DNA of 64,000 nucleotides, from contig JAHAYL010000029.1 in NCBI GenBank assembly GCA_018384065.1, positions 24,534 through 88,533 of the forward strand, in the 5' to 3' direction. Made by a program: the position numbers and the translations under genes. This stretch comes from Oxalobacter sp. (GTDB lineage: Bacteria; Pseudomonadota; Gammaproteobacteria; Burkholderiales; Burkholderiaceae_D). The stretch's first letter is position 1. The number at the start of each line of letters is the position of its first letter. This document shows, one piece after another, positions 17,413 through 25,468 of this stretch. The notes beneath the pieces were generated by a model that was given only the letters and a program-made list of their open reading frames with translations, had not been told where the DNA came from and searched no databases.

Positions 17413-18078
17413 ATGAGTGCATTAAGCGAAGAATTCATCCGGTTTTCCCTTGACTGCGGCGTCCTGCGGTTTGGCGAATTCACTACCAAGGCAGGTCGCA
17501 AGTCTCCTTACTTTTTCAATGCAGGGCTGTTCAATGATGGGCATTCATTGATGGTGCTGGCAGATTATTATGCGGAAACCCTCCTGCAGTCAGGTCTGGA
17601 ATTTGACATGCTGTTCGGTCCTGCCTACAAGGGCATCCCACTGGCGGCATCTGTTGCCGTTTCGTTGGCGAAGAAAGGGCATAATGTGCCTTTTGCCTAT
17701 AACCGTAAAGAAGCCAAAGACCATGGCGAAGGCGGCATCATGGTCGGTGCCCCCTTGAAGGGCAGGATTGTCATCATTGATGATGTAATCACTGCCGGCA
17801 CTTCTGTCAATGAGTCTGTCAATATCATCACCCGTGCTGGTGCAACACCGAGCATTGTCTTGATTGCTTTGGACCGTATGGAAAGGGCCGGCAAGGATGG
17901 AGATCTGTCAGAACTTTCTGCTGTGCAGGAGGTCCAGAAAAAACATGGCATGCCAGTCCTTTCGATTGCCAATCTGGACAATCTGATGGGCTATCTTGAG
18001 AAAGCTGGCTCAGACAGTGGGCTGTCAGCATATCAGGATGCAGTCAAAGCTTACCGTGACAAGTACGGAGCAAAATAA
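17413..18078 (+). CDS. pyrE: Orotate phosphoribosyltransferase
   Basis: Forms orotidine 5'-phosphate from orotate and PRPP in pyrimidine synthesis. The 221-residue protein has the substrate segment GEFTTKAGRKSPYFFNAGLFN, FGPAYKGIPLA and the PRPP-binding motif VIIDDVITAGTS. Length is normal. It starts 66 bp after ampG; that gap contains a TAGAAT element (17372-17377) with a weak upstream -35, so it may have its own promoter. Confidence 0.95.
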   Translation: MSALSEEFIRFSLDCGVLRFGEFTTKAGRKSPYFFNAGLFNDGHSLMVLADYYAETLLQSGLEFDMLFGPAYKGIPLAASVAVSLAKKGHNVPFAYNRKEAKDHGEGGIMVGAPLKGRIVIIDDVITAGTSVNESVNIITRAGATPSIVLIALDRMERAGKDGDLSELSAVQEVQKKHGMPVLSIANLDNLMGYLEKAGSDSGLSAYQDAVKAYRDKYGAK

Positions 18079-18109
18079 TCCCCCATATTCACTGTAACAG
18101 GAGGTCATG

Positions 18110-18892
18110 ATGGAACAGAACCGGTTCGGCAAAGGACTTGCCGTTGCATTGTTGGCTGCCGTCTGCACTTTGCCGCTTGCAGGGCAGGCGGATTCTCCCG
18201 ACAACCTTGACCTTGTCTGGGCGAGGACCGCGGGACCGACAGGAATGACGTCTGATACTGCGCCGATTTACAGCCAGAAGACGGTCCGTTCAAAGATTGT
18301 CAAACGGTATGCCCATAAATATGTGGTCCATATTGCCGGTGTGGAAAAGGATGCAGAGGGGCAGGACTGGTATGAGGTTGTCTGGCCGTTCAAAGGCTGG
18401 CTGCGGGCTTCTGATACATGGTTTGCTCCCCAGCTGGGCGGATATCATCCTGAGAAACTGTCGGACCCGGAGCGTCTCAAGATACGGATAGAGACCGACA
18501 TCGGCAATTATCCCGCAGCAACCATCAAGGTGCTGGGCAAACCCAAGAACCAATCATACAGAGTGGATAAACGTATCGGCAATGTCGTGGTCCAGACGCT
18601 CAGATGGAAAGGGACAGTCATTGAATACCATAATTCCTACCGTAAGGCGGAGCTGGCATGGATTGACGGTATAACGCTCAGTCAAGGAACCAAAGCCAGC
18701 TTTGGTCCCATCCATATCGGGGACCCTGTTGAAAAACTGGGTGTCTTCGGCATAGAAAAACCGGAGCCATCAAGCGGTGAGGTATCCCTAGCGGACAGGA
18801 TATACCGTTACCGGTTCACTTACAAAGACGGGAAAATCAACAGCATGAGCTTCCGTTATGGTGTGGATGGGGATTTCCTGCCTGCACAGTGA
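18110..18892 (+). CDS. Secreted protein of unknown function with an SH3-like segment
   Basis: A protein of 260 residues with a signal peptide (hydrophobic AVALLAAVCTLPLAG, likely cleavage after GQA near residue 28). Residues about 40-100 resemble a bacterial SH3-like module (TAPIYSQKTVRSKIVKRY...WYEVVWPFKGWLRASDTW). The remainder is beta-rich with a repeated theme of short charged strands. AGGAGG lies five bases before the second of two adjacent Met codons, so ATG 18110 is preferred over 18107. It is followed after one base by the acetolactate decarboxylase gene (TGATATG), suggesting coupling. I do not recognise a specific function. Confidence 0.65.
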   Translation: MEQNRFGKGLAVALLAAVCTLPLAGQADSPDNLDLVWARTAGPTGMTSDTAPIYSQKTVRSKIVKRYAHKYVVHIAGVEKDAEGQDWYEVVWPFKGWLRASDTWFAPQLGGYHPEKLSDPERLKIRIETDIGNYPAATIKVLGKPKNQSYRVDKRIGNVVVQTLRWKGTVIEYHNSYRKAELAWIDGITLSQGTKASFGPIHIGDPVEKLGVFGIEKPEPSSGEVSLADRIYRYRFTYKDGKINSMSFRYGVDGDFLPAQ

Positions 18893-18893
18893 T

Positions 18894-19637
18894 ATGGTGA
18901 AGGTCAGGCATCACCGGTTGGACATGGCGGTTGCCGCCGGAACGGGCAGTTTAAGTTTCCAGCCTGTTGATGATGGGGATGCGCCTGATGGGGATACGCT
19001 TTATCAACTTTCCAAGCTGGCATCCCTGACGGAGCATCTGGAGTATGAAGGGCTGGTCAAAGCGGCTGATTTGGGAAAATACGGTGATTTCGGTGTTGGT
19101 GCGCCTTACCGTTTGGGTGAGCTGAATATCCTGGATGGCAAAGTCTATCAGGCGCTTCATGATGGGACGGTTGTTGTTTCTGACCTTCATCAGAGAGTTC
19201 CTTTTGCCCAGTTGACCCGTTTCAAGGCGGATTTTTCCCATTCCTTTTCATCTGCTTCGAATATCCGTGATTTTGAATCACAGCTTGACCGGCTGATTGC
19301 GCCGCATGGCAGGAACGTTTTTTATGCGGTGAAAATCAACGGGCGGTTTCCCATGATGCGGTGCCGGAGTGTCCATTTCCAGCGGAAACCGTTCAAAGCC
19401 ATGAAACGGGTGATGGCGGAAGACCAGGTCATCACGGTCTGGCACAATATTTCCGGTACATTGATTGCCATTTATGGACCTGGTTTCATCCGTCCATTGG
19501 CGCCGGCAGGCTGGCATTTCCATTTCCTGTCAGATGACCGGAAATTGGGCGGGCATGTATTGGACCTTCAGGCAGGGCAGGTCAAGGCGGAATTCGACAG
19601 CATTCCTCAATTTGTACTGATGCTTCCAGAAACATGA
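18894..19637 (+). CDS. budA: Alpha-acetolactate decarboxylase
   Basis: Converts alpha-acetolactate to acetoin. The 247-residue protein shows the family landmarks: GDFGVGAPYRLGELNILDGKVYQ, VPFAQLTRF, YAVKINGRFPMMRCRSVHFQRKPF, GTLIAIYGPGF and the metal-binding HFHFLSDDRKLGGHVL. No acetolactate synthase (budB/alsS) or acetoin reductase gene is in the window, so substrate would come from valine/isoleucine biosynthesis or a distant gene. It starts one base after the preceding gene and is followed 15 bp later by a small secreted protein; the three may be co-transcribed. Confidence 0.85.
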   Translation: MVKVRHHRLDMAVAAGTGSLSFQPVDDGDAPDGDTLYQLSKLASLTEHLEYEGLVKAADLGKYGDFGVGAPYRLGELNILDGKVYQALHDGTVVVSDLHQRVPFAQLTRFKADFSHSFSSASNIRDFESQLDRLIAPHGRNVFYAVKINGRFPMMRCRSVHFQRKPFKAMKRVMAEDQVITVWHNISGTLIAIYGPGFIRPLAPAGWHFHFLSDDRKLGGHVLDLQAGQVKAEFDSIPQFVLMLPET

Positions 19638-19652
19638 CAAAGGATAAAGCAG

Positions 19653-19991
19653 ATGAAGAAACTGTTATTGGGTGGTGTGATAGGACTGCTGGCATTCAAC
19701 TGCCAAGCAGTCAATTGGGAATATTTGGGTGGTTATCCAGATGGCAGCCTTAAATATTATGGCGATACCGATAGCAGGAACCTGAAACGCCATACCGGTA
19801 TGGTCCGGAAAGTCAGCAGCCATGCAAATGGGAAGCGGCTTTCAACTGATTATGTGATGCTGGAGGCCGACTGCCGGAACCGGCGGACAAGGGTGTTGTC
19901 CATGAATGGCAAGCCAGGCAAAGGGATGTGGAATGATGTCCATCCAGGGAGCCTTGGCGAGACAGAGCATAACTGGCTTTGCGGGAATTGA
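19653..19991 (+). CDS. Small secreted protein, surface-adhesin E-like
   Basis: A 112-residue protein with a signal peptide (KKLLLGGVIGLLAFNCQA, cleavage near residue 19). The mature part WEYLGGYPDGSLKYYGDTDSRNL...TDYVMLEADCRNRRTRVLSM follows the Trp-start, Asp-Gly-x-x-Tyr-x-D pattern and the single E-x-D-C strand of the adhesin protein E-like fold often seen in Burkholderiales. Two Cys in the mature part (ADC and WLCGN) may pair. Function is unknown. Confidence 0.7.
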   Translation: MKKLLLGGVIGLLAFNCQAVNWEYLGGYPDGSLKYYGDTDSRNLKRHTGMVRKVSSHANGKRLSTDYVMLEADCRNRRTRVLSMNGKPGKGMWNDVHPGSLGETEHNWLCGN

Positions 19992-20022
19992 CGGCTGTTC
20001 TGTTGAAAGCGGAAGGGAAATC

Positions 20023-20790
20023 TTACCCTGTTCTGAAAACATGCCGGTTGGAGCAGACAGGACAGGCAGGATTCCTGTCGATGCCCAGTTTTGTCCATTC
20101 CATGGTCAATGCATCCAGTAACAGGAGTGAGCCGACCAGGGGCTTCCCGATACCACTGACAACCTTGAGGGCTTCCGCTGCTTGAGCGGTACCAATCAGC
20201 CCGACTGCTGGCGCAAAGACGCCGACCTGTGCGGCCTTGATATCTTCAAATGCCATGTCCTCTGGGTAGAGGCAGGCATAGCAGGGGCTGTTTTCCTGAC
20301 GTGGGTCATAGACAGACACCTGTCCGTCAAAGGCAACAGCGGCACCGGAAACCAAGGGTTTCCCCAGTTTCATGCAGACTCGGTTGATTGCTGTACGGAT
20401 GGCAAAATTATCTGTGCAGTCAAGCACAACATCCACATCCTTGACCAGTTCCGGCAGGGTGTCTTCAGTCATGCGGGCAGTGACGGTCCTGATATCGATG
20501 GTCGGATTGATGCCATAGAGCGTCTGCCTGGCAGATTCCGCTTTGGGCATGCCAACCCGTCCTGTGGAATGGATGACCTGGCGCTGAAGGTTATGCAGTT
20601 CCACTTCATCGTCATCAACGATGGTGATTCTTCCCATACCGCTGGAAGCCAGATAAATGAGTGCGGCAGAACCCAGACCACCCGCACCAATCACCAGTGC
20701 GGATGACTGGGCAATTTTTTCCTGTCCCGTTTCACCAAGGTCCTTCAGCAGGATATGGCGTGAATAGCGTTTTTTTTGCTCTTCATTCAT
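20023..20790 (-). CDS. MoeB/ThiF-family adenylyltransferase (E1-like)
   Basis: A 255-residue E1-like enzyme that adenylates the C-terminus of a ubiquitin-like sulfur carrier such as MoaD or ThiS. Features are RYSRHILLKDLG at the start, the nucleotide-binding GAGGLGSAALIYLASSGMG with IVDDDEVELHNLQRQVIHS, the VDVVLDCTDNFAIR segment, and two Cys pairs (CYAC, CPVC) that ligate zinc. ATG 20790 has AAGGATGG upstream; the longer TTG-started frame at 20808 is less likely. It starts 20 bp after ctpA in the same direction. MoeB and ThiF cannot be distinguished reliably here. Confidence 0.9.
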   Translation of the reverse strand: MNEEQKKRYSRHILLKDLGETGQEKIAQSSALVIGAGGLGSAALIYLASSGMGRITIVDDDEVELHNLQRQVIHSTGRVGMPKAESARQTLYGINPTIDIRTVTARMTEDTLPELVKDVDVVLDCTDNFAIRTAINRVCMKLGKPLVSGAAVAFDGQVSVYDPRQENSPCYACLYPEDMAFEDIKAAQVGVFAPAVGLIGTAQAAEALKVVSGIGKPLVGSLLLLDALTMEWTKLGIDRNPACPVCSNRHVFRTG

Positions 20791-20810
20791 AAACCCATCC
20801 TTTGCCAAGG

Positions 20811-22229
20811 CTATTTTTTGGTTTCCTTGGTATCCGTCTTATCGGTTTCCGGTTTCTTCTGGGTCTTGGACAGCTTGACAGGTTTGCCTTTCAGATGGTT
20901 GAGTGCCTGCATGAGCTGGAAGTCTTTAGCTGTGCCATACTCAATCGGTTTATAGTTCTTCGCCGTTTCAAGCAGTTTGCTTTCTTCCTCGGCATCCAGT
21001 TCCTTGCTCTTTACTTCGCCTTCATTGCTCAGGTGCTTGTCGAGGTCGGCTTCACGGATACGCAGGTCATTGATGCCGTTCCCTGTCGCTGTTTCATCAA
21101 CCAGCAGGTCAGGGACAATGCCTTTTGCCTGGATTGACTCGCCACTTGGTGTGTAGTAACGGGCTGTGGTCAGTTTCAGTGCCGTGTCTTCCGTCAGCTG
21201 GCGGACAGTCTGGACGGAGCCTTTGCCGAATGTCTGGGAGCCCATAATCACTGCGCGCTTATGGTCCTGCAGTGCGCCTGCGACAATTTCAGAAGCCGAT
21301 GCTGAACCTGCATTGACGAGGACAACCATCGGTACTTTCTTGATGGCTGCCGGCAGTTTCGCCAAAGGATCCTGGGAGATGCGGGGGGTATAGTATTCAG
21401 GACGGGCATAGAACTCGGCCTTGGATTCCGGCAACTGCCCATTGGTGGAAACAACGAGGGCTTCCGGTGGCAGGAAAGCGGAGGCAACACCGATTGCGCC
21501 TGGCAGGACACCACCAGGGTCGTTCCTCAGGTCAAGCACAATGCCTTTGATATGTGGGTTCTTTGCATAAAGTTTCCTGATATGTTCTGCCATGTCCTCG
21601 ACAGTAGGATCTTGGAACTGGACGATACGCAGCCAGATATAGCCAGGTTCAATCATCTTGGATTTGACGCTCCTGACGGTAATCATGTCACGGGTCAGTG
21701 TCAGGACGATGGGACGTAGCACGCCTTTACGGGTGATGGTCAGTGTAATCTTTGTGCCGGGGTCCCCACGCATTTTCTTGACGGCTTGGGTCAGGGTCAT
21801 CCCTTTGACTGGGGCGCTGTCGAGTTTCGTAATCAGGTCGCCTGGACGGATGCCTGCTTTATAGGCAGGGGTATCTTCAATCGGGGAGATGACTTTGACA
21901 AGACCGTCTTCCATGCCGACTTCCATGCCAAGACCACCGAATTTCCCGGAAGTCCCTTCTTTCAGTTCCTGGAGTTCTTTCTTATCCAGATAGGATGAAT
22001 GCGGGTCAAGCGAGGAAACCATGCCGGCAATGGCTTCTTTCAGCAGTTTCCGGTCATCGATAGGCTCGACATAATCTGACTTGATCATCCCAAAAATATC
22101 CGAGAGCTGCCGGAGTTCTTCAACGGGCAGGTTGGAAGGCTGTTTCTGTGCCATGGCAGTGCCAAAAGCACCGACAATGATGCCAACAGCGAAAATCAGG
22201 AAATTCCGTAGTTTGTTCCCCATGTTCAA
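20811..22229 (-). CDS. ctpA: Carboxyl-terminal processing protease (S41 family)
   Basis: A 472-residue periplasmic serine protease with an N-terminal signal anchor (LRNFLIFAVGIIVGAFGTAMA), a PDZ domain at about residues 95-175 (GGLGMEVGMEDGLVKVISPIEDTPAYKAGIRPGD), and the S41 catalytic core with GSASASEIVAGAL (nucleophile Ser) and GSQTFGKGSVQT (general-base Lys). The C-terminus is Lys-rich. Such proteases trim periplasmic proteins. A TATAAT element (plus 22280-22285) lies upstream without a good -35. It lies between gpmA and the moeB-like gene, the usual Burkholderiales order. Confidence 0.93.
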   Translation of the reverse strand: MNMGNKLRNFLIFAVGIIVGAFGTAMAQKQPSNLPVEELRQLSDIFGMIKSDYVEPIDDRKLLKEAIAGMVSSLDPHSSYLDKKELQELKEGTSGKFGGLGMEVGMEDGLVKVISPIEDTPAYKAGIRPGDLITKLDSAPVKGMTLTQAVKKMRGDPGTKITLTITRKGVLRPIVLTLTRDMITVRSVKSKMIEPGYIWLRIVQFQDPTVEDMAEHIRKLYAKNPHIKGIVLDLRNDPGGVLPGAIGVASAFLPPEALVVSTNGQLPESKAEFYARPEYYTPRISQDPLAKLPAAIKKVPMVVLVNAGSASASEIVAGALQDHKRAVIMGSQTFGKGSVQTVRQLTEDTALKLTTARYYTPSGESIQAKGIVPDLLVDETATGNGINDLRIREADLDKHLSNEGEVKSKELDAEEESKLLETAKNYKPIEYGTAKDFQLMQALNHLKGKPVKLSKTQKKPETDKTDTKETKK

Positions 22230-22342
22230 GTCACCTATCTAAATCTGTACCACACAATCCTGTCAGGATAGTGCGGAAAATTATACCCCTCCGTTTCAGG
22301 AACACAGCAGGCTCAATGCAGACCTGCCGCCTGTCTGGGCGG

Positions 22343-23092
22343 TCAGTTGTTGGAGCTGCCCTGCAGGATGACGGCTTTGGTGGCTGCCGCAATCTTTTCT
22401 GGGTCACCAAGGTAGTAGTGGCGGATTGGTTTCAGGTTGCCGTCAAGTTCATAAACCAAAGGCTGCCCTGTCGGGATATTAAGCAAAGCAATGTCTTTGT
22501 CATTGATGCCATCCAATTCCTTGATAAGGGCACGCAGGCTGTTACCGTGCGCGGCAATCAGGATGGTCTTGTCTTTATGCAGTTGAGGAACGATGACCTC
22601 ATCCCAGAAGCCCTTCACCCTTGCAACAGTATCCTTAAGGCTTTCAGTCAATGGAATCTGGTCTTTCTTCAGCCCTGCATAGGCAGGATTTGAGTACGAA
22701 GTACGGGAATCATCTTCTGGCAGGGGATCGGCCGCTGTTTCGTAGCTTCTGCGCAACAGATGGACCTGGTGTTCTCCCAGCTTTCTGGCAGTCTCAGCCT
22801 TGTTCAGCCCTTGCAAAGCACCGTAGTGACGTTCATTCAGGCGCCAGTCACAGACTGTCGGTGTCCACATGGCATCCATTTCATCCAGGACAATCCACAG
22901 GGTCCGGATAGCCCTTTTCAAGACAGAGGTATAGGCGATATCAAACCGGAAGCCGGCTTCGCGCAGGATGCTGCCTGCCATTGCCGCTTCCTGCCGTCCT
23001 TTTTCAGTCAGGTCAACATCAGTCCAGCCAGTAAAGCGGTTTTCAAAGTTCCAAGTGGACTGCCCATGGCGCATGAAAACGATTTTATGCAT
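22343..23092 (-). CDS. gpmA: 2,3-bisphosphoglycerate-dependent phosphoglycerate mutase
   Basis: Interconverts 3- and 2-phosphoglycerate. The 249-residue protein begins with the phosphohistidine motif [16 protein letters not shown] (His9) and has [15 protein letters not shown] and [16 protein letters not shown] (second catalytic His). The length matches the cofactor-dependent family. It is divergently oriented from the yibN-grxC-secB operon. Confidence 0.96.
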   Translation of the reverse strand: MHKIVFMRHGQSTWNFENRFTGWTDVDLTEKGRQEAAMAGSILREAGFRFDIAYTSVLKRAIRTLWIVLDEMDAMWTPTVCDWRLNERHYGALQGLNKAETARKLGEHQVHLLRRSYETAADPLPEDDSRTSYSNPAYAGLKKDQIPLTESLKDTVARVKGFWDEVIVPQLHKDKTILIAAHGNSLRALIKELDGINDKDIALLNIPTGQPLVYELDGNLKPIRHYYLGDPEKIAAATKAVILQGSSNN

Positions 23093-23122
23093 GATTGAAA
23101 TGAAGAGAAGATAAGTTATCCC

Positions 23123-23150
23123 GATGTTCGAAGCCTTTCTATTTTATAAT
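23123..23150 (+). promoter_or_regulatory. Probable promoter for yibN-grxC-secB-gpsA
   Basis: A perfect -10 box TATAAT (23145-23150) lies 42 bases before the yibN GTG start. The -35 position (GATGTT, 23123-23128, 16-base spacing) matches the consensus poorly. Confidence 0.45.
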
Positions 23151-23191
23151 GTATTCCGTTTTTAATCTTTGACTTTAGGCAGGTTAGTCCC

Positions 23192-23593
23192 GTGAATTTC
23201 ATCAGAGACAACATTTTTCTTATCGGTGTTGCAGCTTATTGTATCGGCGCCTTGATTTGGCCTTACATCCGTACGACCGCAAAAGTGAACAATTCTGAGG
23301 CAACAACCCTCATCAACAAAGGGAAGACCACCATCCTTGATATCCGTACCAGGAAAGAATATCAGTCCGGGCATCTGCTGAATGCCGTGTCCATGCCTTT
23401 CCTGAGCCTGAAGGATCAGTTGGGACAGCTTGAGGAATCCTTCAAGAAGCAGCCGGTCCTGTTGATTGACCATGAAGGCAAGGATTCTGCTGCTGCTGCA
23501 AAAATCCTGAAAGAAAATGGATTCACCAAAATCAACATCTTGAAAGGCGGTATGGCATCGTGGACCAAGGAAGGCCTGCCTACCACCAAATGA
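23192..23593 (+). CDS. yibN: Membrane-anchored rhodanese-like protein, YibN type
   Basis: A 133-residue protein with one N-terminal membrane helix (NIFLIGVAAYCIGALIWPYI) and a cytoplasmic rhodanese fold (ILDIRTRKEYQSGHLLNAVSMPF...GGMASWTKEGLP). The position that holds the catalytic Cys in active sulfurtransferases is Asp (LLIDHEGKDS), as I recall for E. coli YibN, so sulfurtransfer is not expected. The GTG start at 23192 has AGGCAGG seven bases upstream. The order yibN-grxC-secB-gpsA matches E. coli, which supports the identification. Confidence 0.85.
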   Translation: MNFIRDNIFLIGVAAYCIGALIWPYIRTTAKVNNSEATTLINKGKTTILDIRTRKEYQSGHLLNAVSMPFLSLKDQLGQLEESFKKQPVLLIDHEGKDSAAAAKILKENGFTKINILKGGMASWTKEGLPTTK

Positions 23594-23606
23594 CCATCAG
23601 GCGGAA

Positions 23607-23870
23607 ATGACAGCGAAAGTTACCATGTACAGCACCACGGCCTGCCCATATTGCAGGCTGGCAGAACGGCTGCTTGCGGCACGTGGTGTGGAACACATTG
23701 AGAAAATCCTGATTGATGGCAATGAGGAATTGCGTACGGAGATGATTGGGAAAACCAACCGCCGTACCGTTCCGCAGATTTTTATCGGTGATACGCATGT
23801 TGGCGGCTTTGATGACCTTTCTGCCTTGGATAAGGCAGGCGGCCTGATGCCTCTGCTGCGGTCGGCCTGA
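23607..23870 (+). CDS. grxC: Glutaredoxin 3
   Basis: An 87-residue glutaredoxin with active-site CPYC (Cys13/Cys16), the [11 protein letters not shown] cis-Pro segment and [13 protein letters not shown], which binds glutathione. It reduces disulfides and glutathione-protein mixed disulfides using glutathione, made by gshA-gshB elsewhere in this window. It lies 13 bp after yibN and 29 bp before secB. Confidence 0.95.
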   Translation: MTAKVTMYSTTACPYCRLAERLLAARGVEHIEKILIDGNEELRTEMIGKTNRRTVPQIFIGDTHVGGFDDLSALDKAGGLMPLLRSA

Positions 23871-23899
23871 TTTCCCCGTTCAGTTATGGAGTGACAATT

Positions 23900-24367
23900 A
23901 TGACAGAAGAAGTTAAACAGCCTGTTTTCCAGATCCAGAGTGTCTATCTGAAAGACCTTTCCCTTGAACAGCCTAATTCCCCGCAGATTTTCCTGGAAAA
24001 AGAAGCACCTGGTTTCGAAGTTGCCATCAATGTCAGTTACAACGAATTGGGCAACAATTTTTATGAAACATCTGTGACGGCGACAGTGACGGCAAAAGTC
24101 GGTGAAAAGGTTGCTTATCTGGTTGAGGGAAAACAGTGCGGGATTTTCAATATCCAAGGTATCCCTGCAGAAGCAATGGATTCCGTCCTTGGCATCAACT
24201 GCCCGACAATCATCTACCCTTACCTGCGGGCAAATATCGCTGACACCATCACCAAGGCAGGTTTCCCGCCCATCCATCTGGCTGAAATCAATTTTGAAGC
24301 ACATTACCGGGAACGTATGCAGGAAAAGGCGGCCAAGGCAGAAGAAGCGCCTGCCGCTGTCCAATAA
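23900..24367 (+). CDS. secB: Protein-export chaperone SecB
   Basis: A 155-residue tetrameric chaperone that holds preproteins unfolded and delivers them to SecA. The family start [22 protein letters not shown], the central [10 protein letters not shown] segment and [31 protein letters not shown] are all present. The upstream GTG (23891) is in frame, but ATG 23900 has GGAG eight bases before it and fits the family. It sits in the yibN-grxC-secB-gpsA operon. Confidence 0.96.
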   Translation: MTEEVKQPVFQIQSVYLKDLSLEQPNSPQIFLEKEAPGFEVAINVSYNELGNNFYETSVTATVTAKVGEKVAYLVEGKQCGIFNIQGIPAEAMDSVLGINCPTIIYPYLRANIADTITKAGFPPIHLAEINFEAHYRERMQEKAAKAEEAPAAVQ

Positions 24368-24387
24368 TCTGAGGCTTGCCAGGGAAA

Positions 24388-25410
24388 ATGAATATTGCGA
24401 TTCTTGGTGCCGGTGCCTGGGGGACAGCCATGGCTGTCAGCTTGGCAGCCCGCCATCGGGTTCTGCTTTGGGGGCGTGAGACGGAACAGGTCCTTGAGGC
24501 GGAGAAGGCCCGTGTAAACAACATGGGATTGCCTGGCGTGAAGCTGCCTGATGCCCTGCATCTGACGGCACATTTTGACCAGGCAGCCAATCATGGCGCA
24601 GGTTCTACAGGGTTGGTGATTGTGGCGACATCTGTTGCTGGGTTGCGCCCAGTGCTCAGCCAGCTCAGGGACTATCCTGTCAGGAATGTCATCTGGCTTT
24701 GCAAAGGGTTTGAACGGGATACCGGTTTATTGCCAAACCAGGTCGCAGAAGAAGTCATCAACGGCAAGGATATCCATGTCGGTGTGCTGTCAGGTCCCTC
24801 TTTTGCCCAGGAAGTGGCGGCAGGATTGCCTTGCGCATTGACCATCGCCTCCCAGTCTGAAGTCTTACGGGGTATTGTCGTCGGTGCGATGAATGCGGGC
24901 ATGATGCGTATCTATTCCAGTGATGATGTCGTTGGCGTGGAAGTCGGCGGTGCCTTGAAGAACATCCTCGCTGTCGCAACAGGGATTGCTGATGGCATGT
25001 CGATGGGGCTGAACGCCCGGGCGGCATTGATGACCCGGGGTCTGGCGGAAATAACACGGATGGGGATTGCCTTGGGCGGCAGGCTGGAAACTTTCATGGG
25101 TCTGACGGGTGTAGGTGACCTGGTCTTGACATGCACAGGCGACCTGTCGCGTAACCGGCGTGTTGGTTTGGGACTGGCAAAAGGCAAGACATTGAAAGAA
25201 GTGGTTGCTGAATTGGGACATGTGGCTGAAGGGGTCAATTGTGCACATACGGTCCGTGAGCTTGCCCAGAAAATGGGTGTGGAGATGCCATTGACTTTTG
25301 CTGTCGCCAGTGTGCTGTTTGATGGTGTTTCCATCAAAGATGCGGTTGCACAGCTGATGTCACGCCATGTCCGTGATGAAAACGATGTGCTTTACCGGCA
25401 GACGCTGTAA
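24388..25410 (+). CDS. gpsA: Glycerol-3-phosphate dehydrogenase [NAD(P)+]
   Basis: Reduces dihydroxyacetone phosphate to sn-glycerol 3-phosphate for phospholipid synthesis. The 340-residue protein has the N-terminal nucleotide-binding AILGAGAWGTAMAVSLA, the GPSFAQEVAAGLP motif, the catalytic Lys region VGGALKNILAVATGIADG, and GLTGVGDLVLTCTGDLSRNRRVG. It is the last gene of the operon; a hairpin at 25438-25464 follows before convergent glnE. Confidence 0.95.
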   Translation: MNIAILGAGAWGTAMAVSLAARHRVLLWGRETEQVLEAEKARVNNMGLPGVKLPDALHLTAHFDQAANHGAGSTGLVIVATSVAGLRPVLSQLRDYPVRNVIWLCKGFERDTGLLPNQVAEEVINGKDIHVGVLSGPSFAQEVAAGLPCALTIASQSEVLRGIVVGAMNAGMMRIYSSDDVVGVEVGGALKNILAVATGIADGMSMGLNARAALMTRGLAEITRMGIALGGRLETFMGLTGVGDLVLTCTGDLSRNRRVGLGLAKGKTLKEVVAELGHVAEGVNCAHTVRELAQKMGVEMPLTFAVASVLFDGVSIKDAVAQLMSRHVRDENDVLYRQTL

Positions 25411-25437
25411 CTTGGGGGAAGTTTTAAAAATACACTT

Positions 25438-25464
25438 GGGCATGTCTGCCTGTCAGGCATGCCC
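25438..25464. terminator. Hairpin between convergent gpsA and glnE
   Basis: GGGCATG (25438-25444) pairs with CATGCCC (25458-25464), with an inner CCTG/CAGG pair. Read on the minus strand it is followed after a few bases by a TATTTTT stretch, so it may end glnE transcription; the plus side has no T run. Confidence 0.45.
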
Positions 25465-25468
25465 AGAT

